The position numbers and the translations under genes are program-made. Below are positions 13,101 to 23,600 of a stretch of DNA of 64,000 bases, piece by piece (positions within the stretch are counted from its first letter, which is position 1; each line of letters begins with the position of its first letter). Source of the DNA: Rhynchonema sp. JSB1_4 (taxonomy: Eukaryota; Nematoda; Chromadorea; Monhysterida; Xyalidae); assembly GCA_030248065.1 (NCBI GenBank), contig JASAMV010003263.1, positions 1 to 64,000 of the forward strand, written 5' to 3'. The notes beneath the pieces are model-generated. The model searched no databases, was not told where the DNA came from, and saw nothing but the letters and a program-made list of their open reading frames with translations.

Positions 13101-15336
13101 GTGTCGTTGGGGGAAGGGGGGTTACCCCCCCCCCTAGTATCTGGTATCTTGATTTTTTTCACCCAAGGGTATCCGGTATCCTGACTTTTTGTCCAGGGGT
13201 ATCCTGCCCTAAAATTTTTCCGAAAACCGTAAAAATCGCCTATTTTTACCTCCAAAATGCTCAAAATCGCTTTCTGGCGCAAGCATAACCCCCAAAATGA
13301 CCATTTTTGTGCTTTCAACACCAATTTTGCTCGATTTTCCTCTAAAAAAATTGACCTTTTTTGAACAACCCCCTGGTATCCGATATCCCCCCGGTATCCT
13401 GACTTTTTGATTTCCCAACGACACCACTGAGTTCCAAGAATGTTTCGCCCACTGCATTAGGCCAAGCGTTGAATCGTGTCATTTTATTGTGAGATTACTG
13501 GCAGATTCAACAGCACCAAAAAACCGAAAAACGTCAATTATAGTGATGTAACAACGGTGAGTTTTGCCCGTTTCGGCCTGTTTTCACAGACGGACGAGGT
13601 GCCAGGCTTCGTCGATGCTAGCCAAGCTCTGGCCAATCAACCTCCAAAAAGCACAACAGGCACAAACTGCAACGACAATTGTTTGCAGCCATCAAGAACG
13701 CGTCATCGTGGTCGAGTCTAGCCAAACTATCGGCGTCCAAGAATCCATCGGGTCAGTCGGCCCCGAGCGCACCATCGGTACCGTCGTTGGATCACAGTTT
13801 CGAACAGTTCAGACGACAGGCGAGGGAGAAGGAGGAAAGGGTACGTCACGTTAGCTGGCATTGGAATTGGAGTTTGTTTTCATGCCACATGATATGACAG
13901 TTTGTGTGGATCGTTGTTCTTTGGTCATAATTTCTGTTGAAGCGAGGTTGCTGTGTCGTGAGATTATCCTCGACGATTTACTGCTCGCGTAAAACATAGC
14001 TCTAGTGAACACGCAAAAAAGTCGAGATCGTGCGTCCGCCGTGTTCTCATACACACTCATGGCATTGTATTCTGCAATGATCATCCAAATCACAAACCGA
14101 AAACTGACATTACAATCCAAACATTTCAGCGCAAACTGCTGAAAAAGGAGGAGGAAGAACGTCGCAAACAGCGTGAATACGAGGACAGAGAACGTCTGCG
14201 ACAGCAGCAGGAGGAGGAACAGTTGGCCAAGGAGAGGGCGTTGCTGGCTCGGATTGCACAGCGCAATGCGCCGGAAACACCGGTCGTTGCCACTACTGGT
14301 TCGTGAATGTGGCATGTTTCTCGACAACAATGAACCTGGACTGGGTGCTGCTGTCTTGTGGACGTGCTTTGCACAAAGGATGATAGATCAATAACGATAC
14401 GATTTAGCCTTATCGTAGCGTTATTAAATCTGTGGACCATTATTTGTGTCGGATCGGAACTAAATGATGCTCTCGATTATGCACTGAGATTCGTGGCTCT
14501 TATGAATTTCGTCGAAACCTCGGTCCGGAACTGGGAAGAAAACACCTCACTGCTCGAAGTTGTTCGAGGCCTTCAAAGGCACGCAAGAGCTTAGGTGGCC
14601 GTTGTTTTGTCCGTGCCACTAATTACATCGTCATTCGTTCTTATGTATTGATTGTTTTTGCCTCATACTAATGTCGTCGACTAAAGTCGCAAAGTCGCAT
14701 TGCATTCCACGACGTGCGTTGACGACATTAGAATCATTGTCCTTTATTTTTACGTTGTATACACGACATCAACCGATCTGCAGCGCCCGCGCCAACACCA
14801 ACGCCCGTTCTGCCACCGCCGCCGGCCGCGCCAACGTTGCTGCACGACACACCACCGAGTTCGGGCAGCTCGCCGGCCACCGACTCACAGATGTCGGAAC
14901 GCGAACGACTCAGACGACTGGAACAGGAACGACGACGGCAGGAAGCGGTCGGTGATGCGCATTTTTTGTTGTTGTTGTTTTTCGTTGGCTTTATTTTCAG
15001 GGCTAAATCTGTTGTCGTATACGCATGGTGTCCACGCAGCTGGGGAACAGTGGGTTACGTGCAAGAACTCTGCTGCGCAAACGCCAACCATGCGCACCTG
15101 TGTTAACTACATTAGAATAAGTATGGTTCAGGCGCTTTCGTGACAAGAGAAATGTTGCATGAACTGCATACGAGCTTATCGCCTGTCTCCAATCAATACT
15201 CGTACATGATGTTCACTTGTAAAAAAATTAAAAAATCCGATTTCGCAATTATACCAACTTCAACTTTCAGCAAGAAAATCAAGTCGATTTCACTGATCAA
15301 ATGGAGATGATGGCCAACTTTGAGATGAACTTCTAA
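1143..15336 (+). CDS. BET-family double-bromodomain protein, long (BRD4-like) form
   Basis: A nuclear chromatin reader that binds acetylated histone tails and couples them to transcription. Exons: 1143-1738, 2013-2251, 2407-2502, then 3062-3181 and/or 3226-3345, 3482-3578, 3976-4181, 4312-4599, 4743-4931, 5303-5431, 5525-5758, 6050-6293, 6625-6855, 6997-7185, 7845-8018, 8126-8206, 8310-8402, 10167-10252, 11873-12071, 12414-12623, 12860-13040, 13514-13556, 13622-13840, 14130-14298, 14784-14947, 15271-15336. About 1,510 residues. Order: Ser/Asp/Lys-rich N-terminus; bromodomain 1 (about 225-350); the conserved basic motif [10 protein letters not shown] before bromodomain 2 (about 550-675); poly-Ala and an AT-hook-like [10 protein letters not shown] domain (about 930-1010); Ser/Asp/Glu stretch; Pro-rich linker; charged helix with SFEQFRR; terminal motif. 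The true 5' end is not seen, and the 13040/13514 join is tentative. Phases agree at all other joins. Human BRD4 long form has the same order; nematode homologues are called bet-1/bet-2, but orthology was not tested. Confidence 0.93.
2104..3181 (+). other. bromodomain 1 exons
   Basis: Three exons encode the fold. The ZA loop carries [10 protein letters not shown], then [14 protein letters not shown], then [14 protein letters not shown] with the acetyl-lysine-binding Asn after CYTF. WPF, PMD and this Asn are all present, so the pocket looks intact. The final third is encoded by either of two adjacent exons, described separately. Confidence 0.93.
3062..3345 (+). other. duplicated exon pair for the C-terminal half of bromodomain 1
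   Basis: Exon 3062-3181 and exon 3226-3345 are both exactly 120 nt, both phase 0 to phase 0, and are separated by a 44-nt intron. Each encodes helix B, the BC loop and helix C of a bromodomain: [19 protein letters not shown] versus [19 protein letters not shown]. Both keep the binding Asn. Either can follow exon 2407-2502 and precede exon 3482-3578 in frame. Using both would place two helix B/C units in series, which would not suit a single bromodomain, so mutually exclusive use is the likely arrangement. That use is inferred. Confidence 0.85.
4743..5575 (+). other. bromodomain 2 exons
   Basis: Exons 4743-4931, 5303-5431 and the start of 5525-5758 encode LTEQMKYC, the ZA loop [27 protein letters not shown], then [12 protein letters not shown] with the acetyl-lysine-binding Asn, and finally [11 protein letters not shown]. 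Residue pattern and spacing match the second BET bromodomain. The conserved [10 protein letters not shown] segment lies just before it, as in vertebrate BETs. The intron at 4932-5302 holds a TIR element (4975-5267). Confidence 0.93.
4975..5267. mobile_element. short TIR element with 8-bp TSD, in BET intron
   Basis: The ends TATACTGTCA and TGCCAGTATA are inverted repeats. The 8-bp direct repeat AACCTTAC flanks the element at 4967-4974 and 5268-5275. The interior is A/T-rich with CCGGTTTT palindromic runs and no coding frame. A hAT-like non-autonomous element fits the 8-bp duplication. Related A/T-rich fragments lie near 640-760 and 7220-7560. Confidence 0.75.
7120..8018 (+). other. ET (extra-terminal) domain exons
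   Basis: Exons 6997-7185 and 7845-8018 encode [18 protein letters not shown], then a helix with VVEIIESRE, then [20 protein letters not shown] and a Lys-rich tail. This is a close match to the BET ET domain, which recruits partner proteins through short Lys-containing peptides. A Ser-rich acidic exon (8310-8402) follows, as in other BETs. Confidence 0.92.
8403..10166. other. large BET intron, no further feature seen
   Basis: This 1.76-kb intron separates the Ser-rich exon from the Lys/Pro-rich exon at 10167. It is T- and GT-rich. I see no bromodomain, ET or other family signal in either strand, and no clear inverted-repeat element. Confidence 0.5.
10557..11245. mobile_element. TIR element carrying a nested second element
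   Basis: Imperfect terminal repeats (CAGTAGTGTAAGCTG on the left, CAGCTGCACCACAG on the right) are flanked by near-identical 8-mers, CCCAGGGG at 10549-10556 and CCCAGAGG at 11246-11253. The element at 10813-11195 has inserted into it; without that insert and its duplication it is about 298 bp. It shares GGCCGAGCTAGGGG with the repeat at the window start, in inverse orientation. Confidence 0.65.
10813..11195. mobile_element. hAT-like MITE, 'ATTTCCCC' type
   Basis: Perfect 15-bp terminal repeats (CAGTGTAGTTCCTGG) and a perfect 8-bp target duplication GGCGGTAG at 10805-10812 and 11196-11203. It is 383 bp with no coding capacity. It contains five copies of ACTAATTTCCCC close to the two ends, a core with TTTTTAGGCCTAAAAT palindromes, and poly-C runs. 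It is nested in the element at 10557-11245 within a BET intron. Confidence 0.88.
11435..11818. mobile_element. hAT-like MITE, 'CCGCCGC' type (sister of 10813-11195)
   Basis: The same 15-bp terminal repeats and the same core as 10813-11195, 384 bp, with a perfect 8-bp target duplication CTTCATAA at 11427-11434 and 11819-11826. The five subterminal repeats read ACTAACCGCCGC (one reads CCGCCTC) instead of ACTAATTTCCCC. It lies in the same BET intron, 54 nt upstream of exon 11873. Confidence 0.88.
13096..13429. mobile_element. hAT-like MITE with GGTATCC subterminal repeats
   Basis: Terminal repeats CGGTGGTGTCGTTGGG and its near-perfect complement at 13414-13429 are flanked by the 8-bp duplication AGTTCCAA (13088-13095, 13430-13437). 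Inside are poly-C runs and repeats of GGTATCCTGACTTTTTG near both ends, around a TTTTT-rich core. The plan matches the elements at 10813 and 11435 with different end sequences. It lies in the BET intron 13041-13513. Confidence 0.82.
13622..15336 (+). other. C-terminal P-TEFb-interaction-like region of BET
   Basis: The last four exons encode [13 protein letters not shown], then [15 protein letters not shown], a long charged helix, a Pro-rich linker, [11 protein letters not shown] and a final [14 protein letters not shown] segment ending in NFEMNF. This order (KSWASL-like, SFEQFRR, ERRRREA, acidic/aromatic end) is that of the BRD4/BRDT C-terminal motif known to contact P-TEFb. The final 22-codon exon stops at 15334-15336. 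Confidence 0.8.
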
Positions 15337-16002
15337 AATCGGAGTTCCCAACCATCGATCAGCCACATAATCGTTCACCAAATGCTCATATTTTCTATTG
15401 TCTCGTCGCAGAACTGGATTTGCATTGTTTTTCGGTTTAAGACGTGGAGTTTCATCGTCGATTTCTCGCACCAATCTGGTGTTTTTTTGTCAAAAATGTG
15501 TGCATGGCTTTTAATCCGAACGTAGCTTATTAGAAGTGTTGTTGACTTATTATAGCAATGTGCTCAATTCGTTTTTGTTGCTTTTCATTTATTTACCAAT
15601 TCAGCTTAACCTGTATTTTTTGGCTCATTTTTCTTGGTAATATCGATTTTTTAGGATTGGCTAGCTATCTAAGTATTTTCCATCTCTTCAGCGTCAGCTG
15701 ACTTTCTCCAACAAAATTGACTGTCATAATGTGTGTGCAATGGCTGCAGTAAATTATTCTGGAGTTTTACGTATCTGAACGTGTACTCTCGATATTTTGA
15801 TTCACAATTATTTTTAATGTGTTGATTTAAACTTTTTGTATTCCAATGTGATCGTCTTTTTGTCCAATGTTGATCTTTCGCATAACTCTGTTTTGTGTGT
15901 TTGTTGCTTCCTTCGTCTTATATTTACGTGTTTGTTGTGCGTCTTGTCAGTCACGAGAAAATTCTCACAAAAAAATCAGAAAACTACTACAAAAGCTTGG
16001 AC

Positions 16003-16008
16003 AATAAA
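16003..16008 (+). terminator. candidate polyadenylation signal, BET gene
   Basis: The first AATAAA on the + strand that I noted, about 670 nt downstream of the BET stop codon. Position and sequence fit, but the long 3' UTR makes this tentative. Confidence 0.3.
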
Positions 16009-16754
16009 ATTTTTCTTCATACGAAATCATATATGTGTGTTTGTATTGTTACTTAACAATAATGATGGTGTTCTGCAATTGATTATTACAGATAATTTTT
16101 TTTCGTACAGAGTATCCCTTGTTCGATTTTCTCCGTTTTGCCAAACTTGATGCTGGTATGATCGAAAACTTTAAAAAAAGATATGAAGTCATTGTGTGAA
16201 AAATTCACTTGGGACGGTTAAAGTTATGAATGCTGGAAGCAGTTTAGGAATCGTGGTGCCCGAAAACGGCCCTAAATGTTGAGAACTGTTCTTTCGAATA
16301 CAATAGGAAAATATTTGGTCATATTATGCCTATACGACTCAGAAGCTTTCATGTGGCATTTATGTGTACTGATTAGGCACATTTGCTATAATTATTTTGA
16401 ACTGTTATCACCCGTATGTACGTAATCCAATCGTGCTATTCAATACCGTACCGTATTCTTACCGTATTACGCTGTTCATGCCGGTTATTCGCCATATGTG
16501 CGTTATACAGTATCTGTTGTGTAATCGCATATGCTTTGTAAATTGATCGTATGTATTTGCACTGGATTTTGTCTGTATTTTACATAGTGGGGAACAAAAT
16601 TATAGTCACGTGGAAACTCATGAGAAAACATTTATATTGTGTGGCAAGCCTAGCCCGTATCGGTTGTGTCTGTGTGTGTCATCCTGAATCATATAACAGC
16701 GTTATTTTGTCTCTGTTTGTAGTGAGGCTTGCGATCAACGTATGCCTTGCTGGT

Positions 16755-16765
16755 TGATGTTTCAC
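16755..16765 (+). repeat. TGATGTTTCAC dispersed 11-mer (first of nine exact copies)
   Basis: Exact copies at 16755, 26559 (-), 38067 (-), 38134, 43671, 46789, 48776, 49859 and 58236, plus many one-base variants (for example 23114, 46266, 56087). Most lie in introns or intergenic DNA. Copies 38067 and 38134 form a small hairpin. The identity of the motif is unknown. Confidence 0.7.
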
Positions 16766-16933
16766 GCAGCTTCACTCACTACTTTATACTTGGCTCTCGG
16801 AAACTGAATTCTAGCGCTATGTAACCGTCTGATGTCTGTTATTTACGGATTGATACTAGATCTAGCTATATTATATTTAAATTGTAGCGTTTCTCATGTT
16901 CGTTGTTTCTTGTTACACAACACCCATGCTCAG

Positions 16934-17407
16934 CAGGGTTGGGCATTTTTTTTTTTGTTTTTTTTTTTTTTAGGTTTTTGTTTTTTTTTTAATTTTTTTT
17001 TAATTTTCGGGGGACAAATGTTCTACGTCAAAAATGCCTTTTTGGGTTATTTTTTTCATTTTTTCTAAGGGTCGAAAATTTTCTTCACAAAATCACCTTT
17101 GATATGTATTTGTCCTAAGATCCCCAAATATGTTATTATCCTTCCCGTATCATGCAAGTATCATTCCCATGCTTCGATTCATCCCCATCAGTCTCATATC
17201 GCTATTCACTCCCCAATATTTCTGCAGCTTATATTCTCAATTCTTTGGTTTTGGTAATCTTCTTATTCCCCAACTCTTTCCTCCCAACACAATCACTCCA
17301 TTCAACACACTGTTGGATCGCACCGAAATGACAAACACCCAAAAAAAAAAAAAAAAAACAAAAACCAAAAAAAAAACAAAAAAAAAAAAACCCTGTCAGC
17401 AACCCTG
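16934..17407. mobile_element. homopolymer-rich inverted-repeat element
   Basis: It begins CAGGGTTGGGC followed by long T runs and ends in long A runs followed by GCAACCCTG. The ends resemble the CAGGGTT-ended elements at 30367 and 63016. No clean 8-bp duplication is visible; TCAGCA recurs at both edges. The middle 170 bp is unique sequence without coding signal. Confidence 0.5.
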
Positions 17408-20400
17408 CTGCATACCGTATAATCGTGGATTTATCTGTTTTTCGTCTGTTATGTACTTGCTAGAAATTTTGGACGTGCATATTTTTTTGTTTTCTGTAAC
17501 TTCTTTCTGAAGTTTTTGTTTATCGTTTTTTGTTTTCGTGAAAAGTCAATGCACCAAGTTGAAGGGATTGTTTGTTCTCGTAACGTGCATATGCATGAAT
17601 TATATCGCTTCGTGCTGATAATGATAATATAAAAATCAGATTACGTGAATAAAATTAGACCGTGCGTCAAGAAAAATGCTGTGAAATTTGCTTTGATAAG
17701 ATTTTCTTCATAATTCTATCCACCTTACGTCGTGGTTCCCAACTTGGCAACGATTTGCTTGGCTCCCACGCCTAAGTGACCGGAAACAGCGGCCGAATTT
17801 CAAGCAAAGTTACTGTAGCCGAAAATCAGTCCCGTATTCAGATCGGGAGTTGTCTTGTTCGGACAAGCCCTGACCGCAAACAACCACATAATAACAATGA
17901 TTCAAAATATTAATGCCACGCGTACAAGCGCAGCACCCGTTTCTGCGCAATGCAGCAATTTTGTTCATCTGATTTTGGAACAGTGGATGATGTTTCAGAT
18001 AGTTTATGAATCCCACTCGAGACCGACTTCAAAGTTTTGGGCAGCAACGTGCACAAAGTGCGACGAAACCCATATCCTCTTCATCATTTGTGTGTCGGTG
18101 GTACAAGATAACAAACCATATTACCGTGCAGTACTCACATTGCGATACCGGGGTGTCCGTCATTTATAATATGGCATCCACGGCGCGTATGCGTGCTAGT
18201 ACGCCGTTGTTTATGTGCCAGGGGAACATTCCGAAATATAAAATAGCGCTCGATTGGGGAAATGTTTGGACCCCCGCCATGTGGTATCCTGTAGATGTTC
18301 CTGAGGCTTTCAGAAACACATCACCGACGGTTTAAAACCGTAACTGAAACTTGAAGGACCATAAAGTTGTGCATGCAACCCAGTCTTCAGACAGTAGCAC
18401 TAGATAACGTGCTGTATAACAAATGTTTGAGAGATGGATGCAAAGATTTGCTGCGATGCGATATGCACACTTCTTATGTGTTGGTGTACATTTTGTGTCA
18501 TATCAACCCAAACAAAACATGACATCCCAGCCCACCCTTATAGAAAACTGTCTGTCAGACTGAATGAGAACCCATGGCTTCCCGTTTTTCTTGTTCGTTA
18601 CCAGCTGCCGAGCCTCATTACAGTTCACAAATTTATTTCCATGTAAACAGCGAAACCAAAGCCAGTGCTTTTTGTCAAACCGGAAAGTCCCAAACAAGCC
18701 ATTAGATCCGACAAACCCACCCAAACGGTCCCTCTCCCCTATGTCCAGCTATCTTCATTGTGTCGGCTTGTGCTCTGAACGCACTTTGCATTTTTCAGCG
18801 TCAAAGTCAGAAAACATGGCTAAAAAGTCAAATCAAAGTTATGTCATGCCTCAACGAACAAACTTGGTTACTGGGCTCCAGTTTAAACAATTGAATATGC
18901 GCTTTTCGGGCGGTTCACATTGTAAAATTAGAATATTAGTGTCGCGGGTATCAAAACATGATGGGGAAATCTGGTTAGAGAGAAAGAGGTCCTCGTGGGA
19001 AAAGTAGTTCTTTCCCACTGTGGTAATCTGGGATCCGTCGAGATTATCCTAACCTTACGGCAGCTAAAATTGTTTATACGCACGGCACTAACATCCAGAA
19101 TTCACTTTGCACGAGATGGTATTATGCGCGGGTCATTTGCTTCGTTTGCGAACGAAAGATAGATAGGTACTGTACATTCAGAATGGGAGCAAAACGCGCA
19201 CATTTCATGGTTTCGGAGCACACGACATGCATTAAGCCCATTTTAACATGGACAACACCAGAACAGTGCGATAAACTTGCATTGACGTCAGATTTAATGT
19301 GATGTTATGGCCCGGCTGAAATTATATGATTTCCGGGTCCTGTTTTAGATTTTGCACATATTCCATGACGGTACAATCGTGCACCCAGGAGTTTATATTG
19401 TTACCGTGACCCCATCTTTCACCGTGACCAAGACGGAAAGCCCCAAGCCTTGTTTCTGTAACGTGACTTGTGTTTCGTGATCTTGAATTAAGTCCGTTTT
19501 CAAACCACTGTGAGTCCAAAGTATAATACGGTATATAAATTTTCCGGTGCTTGATACGGAACGGATATGGGCTATTATTTTACTTGCTTCTATAGTCTTG
19601 TACAGTATACTATATTTTCATGCGCCACGTCACCGTGCCACCAAGGCACCAGCTCGTTCGATGTGGAAAAAAGAGCTTCGATAAAACAGATAAAGCCAAT
19701 TGTGGCAACAGCAAAGAACATTGATAACACATGGTAGGCAATGCAAAGTTCGCATTTTCATTGCCCTTCAAATCCTCAGTTCACTTCTCATTATGGCCCG
19801 AAATTGTACGTCCTTCCGATTTCGCTCAGATTACGAACGGGCGCAGCCACCAATTTTTCGGAACTCCATACTCTCACGCTCACGGATGTGGAGGAAGTCA
19901 CTTACGGACTACGCTGTCGGAGTTAATTGAAATTTGACACGAACAACATCTTAGCCGGCGCGAGCGAACAAATTCTCAACCGAGCTCCACCCGTAAACAA
20001 TGGGCTGCTCCATAGACACAATCTGCTATCTGCTGCTGCACAAGACCATGGACATAAAAGTAAGTGTTCCACAGCTTCATATACAAGCCAGTTTTGGGCT
20101 CAGCTGTTTTTCTTCCGAGGATGACTTTTGGGTGGCAACAATCTAGTTCGGTTTTGTGTTTTCTTGTCAAAATGACAGTCGCATGACAAACTGCCTTTAT
20201 TGCAAAGCCAGTGAACCGAGCGTACAATAAATGCACAAGTGTTACAATGTGTATCGTTTCTTTATTGCGGAAGAAACATTTTCCCGACTGGTCCCATGCA
20301 CTGACCATAAAGGATTGATCGTAAATCTGATGTTAAAATTGTCTACCAAAAATCGTTTAAGTGTCATTATATTGAACAATCATGTCTTACATGACCGTCC

Positions 20401-20627
20401 TGATATTAATGGTAGTCGCCATGAAGGTTGGTCACGGAACCTATTAGAATTTATGACATGATTGGACCATAAAAATCATCGACAAAGGGTTTTGTGATTG
20501 CCTGAAAATATTGAGACCTCTTCATCTTGACCATACTCAGCTCGATCCTGCCTTCTACTGTTTGCATGAATCAAACTTTGAAAAATTGTGTAAAATTGTC
20601 CAAAATATAAAAATAATCAAAATAACG

Positions 20628-23600
20628 ATGGAAGACTTTAGTATGGAACGGTTGATGTTGCCTTTGATGCAACACGGAGTGACGCGTAGGCCGAAGAGGA
20701 CTCGCAGACGGAAGGGAGATAAGCGAAAAACGTCGAAAACCTCGAATCTCGGGGACGGAAGCGAGGATAACTGTCTGGAGTCAGAGGTTTATGACCATGA
20801 ATAATGTCATCAAATGTCATCAATGTACAGAATCCGTCTAAGTATATTTCACTGACGATGACCTGGTGCACCACCCGTCCATCCAACCGGAATTCCTCTT
20901 CATTCCAGTACGCACGATGTGTGATGCCACATGTGGCTCTGTTGCTGTTGCTGTCGCTGTACGTCACATTTGGCGCGGTGATGTACATTTGGATTGAGCG
21001 TGACATTGATGTACAGAGCAGATCGGTACGATACACTCGGATACGACAGTTGTATGAGACGTACATCAATGAAAGTGTCAGACTCGCCAGTGGTGGAGCA
21101 CGGGAATGCAATAGGACCGAGGTTGGTCGGTTTGGGTTACGGGGGTCCGTGATGGTGGGCCCAATATCAGTGCTGCGTGTTTTCATCCATTTTGTGTAAC
21201 ATGCATGCATTATGTTAGTTATACCTGTTTCGACGTCGTATGTTTTCCCAGACGACCGGTCCACGATAGGTTACCGTCAGTGCGAATAATAATGGTCACA
21301 TCAACTGTGCCCGGAAGACACGCAAGACGGTGGAAGTGCTAATATCTGTTCCGTACAATACCCACTGCACGGATAGTGTGTGGGATGTTCGAAACGCTGA
21401 GCGTAACTGACGGGACGTCGGTGTAAGCTCCTCGGTGTAAACATGAAACGGCTTCACGTTCACAGCAGGCAATGTTTCACGTTGACACCGACCGAGCGTT
21501 CGACCGAGCTCCGACCTTTACACCCAACTGACGTTTACACCGTTTCGAAAATTCCACTCATTAAAATCTACGATTACTATACCTACATATGTACCCATGT
21601 TTGTTCGTCATGCACCAACATTCAACGTTGCAGTTCACATCCACGCTCCGCCCCGTCCTATCCCATCTGTCCATAATCCACGATTTCTCCGACACCGAAC
21701 GGTCATATCACCAGGACAGCAGCTGGGTCGAACTGCACACGCAACATCGCATATGGACGCTGCCGGCGTCGATATTCTATGCGTTGACTGTCACTGCGTC
21801 CACAGGTAGACGGTGGGCAGCGGTACTGTGGTGGTGACTGACTGTAGCAACAGTACCTTTTTCGGTCCATGTTCTGGTCGTCAACATTCAGGTCATCAGC
21901 TCTCTCAGTCAACTCAGCTCCAATGCCATTTTACAGTACATTTCTCGCACCCATTCAGCGCTGCTCAGCTGACGACCGTATATAGAGCTGCGGATATTCG
22001 GATATTTGCTGGGTACCGCTTCGTATCCAGAAAGACGTTACACGTTCGCCTTGCCACTTCAGGCTACGGCGGTGCCACTCCGTCCACGGTGGCCGGCCGA
22101 GTTTTCACCGTTGTCTACGGTCTGTTCGGCATACCACTGCTATTCCTCACAGCTGCCGATTTCGGCATGCTGCTGTCTGGCTTGGTCCGATGGACGCACA
22201 AACGCGTCATGCAAATGTCGGCTCAGTGCAGACAGTAAGTTTGGAATATTGTTGTTTGTTGGGAAACTAAAATTTTAGTGCATATTTGAGTGTATGCTTG
22301 GAACTTCGCTGATCCCTGTGCGGCACTATTCTATGTGAATTGGATGAATTGGATTCTATGTGAATTGGCTGTATACGTTTCGACGGGCGGTGCACCAGGT
22401 CATCGTCAGCACGAAGGCACCAGATGGCCACGAGACCCAAAAACACACACGAGTTAAATTCGAAGTCATTGCACGCGCTCAATTTATGCCTGATTGATCA
22501 GGGCCATATCGGAAGCTCACCAACGGACCGGTCAGGTGACCGAGACCACTCAACTGGACAGTCGGCTCGATTCATCGAACATTCCGGGCGCCAGTTCGAT
22601 GAGCAAAAAGCGGAACGACGAAGTTAAGGTTCGTTCGGTGGTTTGACACTGACGATGACCTGGTGAGTAGTCTTCTCGGCGAAATGGGTTCCAATATAAC
22701 GCACTTGTATGGAGAAATTGTTTATTATTTCTATATTTCGCATAACCAGCCACTAGTGAAACATTAGCCAACACTTCAGGCCGAAGCTGAGGAGCTTATC
22801 CTACGGGAAAAGCTGCAACTGCCGTTGTACACACCATTTGTTGTGATCATCGGCTATTGTTGCGTCGGGTCATTGATGTACAATTACGTGCTGCTGCAGC
22901 CCGAGGAACGGGACTTCATTCTGGGATTGTTTTTCAGCTTCAATGCGGTTAGTGGAAGTGACAGTGAGGTTGAATAATGGCAAATAATTTGAAAAAAAAG
23001 ACAATAACTGATTTAAGGTGAGCACGGTTGGTCTGGGTACCATACACACGCGCAGTATTCTCATTGCCTCGGGCGTTTGTGCCTACACGATTTGCGGTGA
23101 GCCAATCATACGCTGATGTTTCATGCCAGGAATGTTTGTTCCGCAAAAAATTGATTTTCATGCTCAGGCCTGGCCATGATTACAATGTGCGTTGAGCTGG
23201 CTTCGCTACAAGTCAAGGCCGGATTCAACAAACTGCACTATTATGGGACGGAATTGCACAAGGCGCTCGGAGTCATTCAGGTACCAAACCGCATGTTCAT
23301 CTTTATAAAAAAAGCTTTGTTTATACTTTTAGATTTTTTTAAATTCTAGAATTGGCGAATTCTACAAAAAGGCAACCTGACGTGGCACGATCTATTGCAT
23401 ATCGTCGAAACATACAAGATTGGTGCCGCTCTAGCGTTCACACCGGAAGACGCCGATGACTGGAGGTTAGTGATGTTTCTTAATGCGGAACCACAAGTTC
23501 CGGTTCTTGAATCCGGATCGATTCCAGTTGCGGTTCTGCAGGTGGATCGACGCCGAAGCGATCGAGTGCTGGGAACGACAATATGCAAAAGCGTTGATTG

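Larger units (their letters stand above)
15337..20627. other. intergenic region between BET and TWK genes
   Basis: A/T-rich sequence with no gene I can support. It includes candidate BET polyadenylation signals (AATAAA at 16003-16008) and an A- and T-homopolymer inverted repeat at 16934-17407. Short open frames throughout show no family resemblance. Confidence 0.5.
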
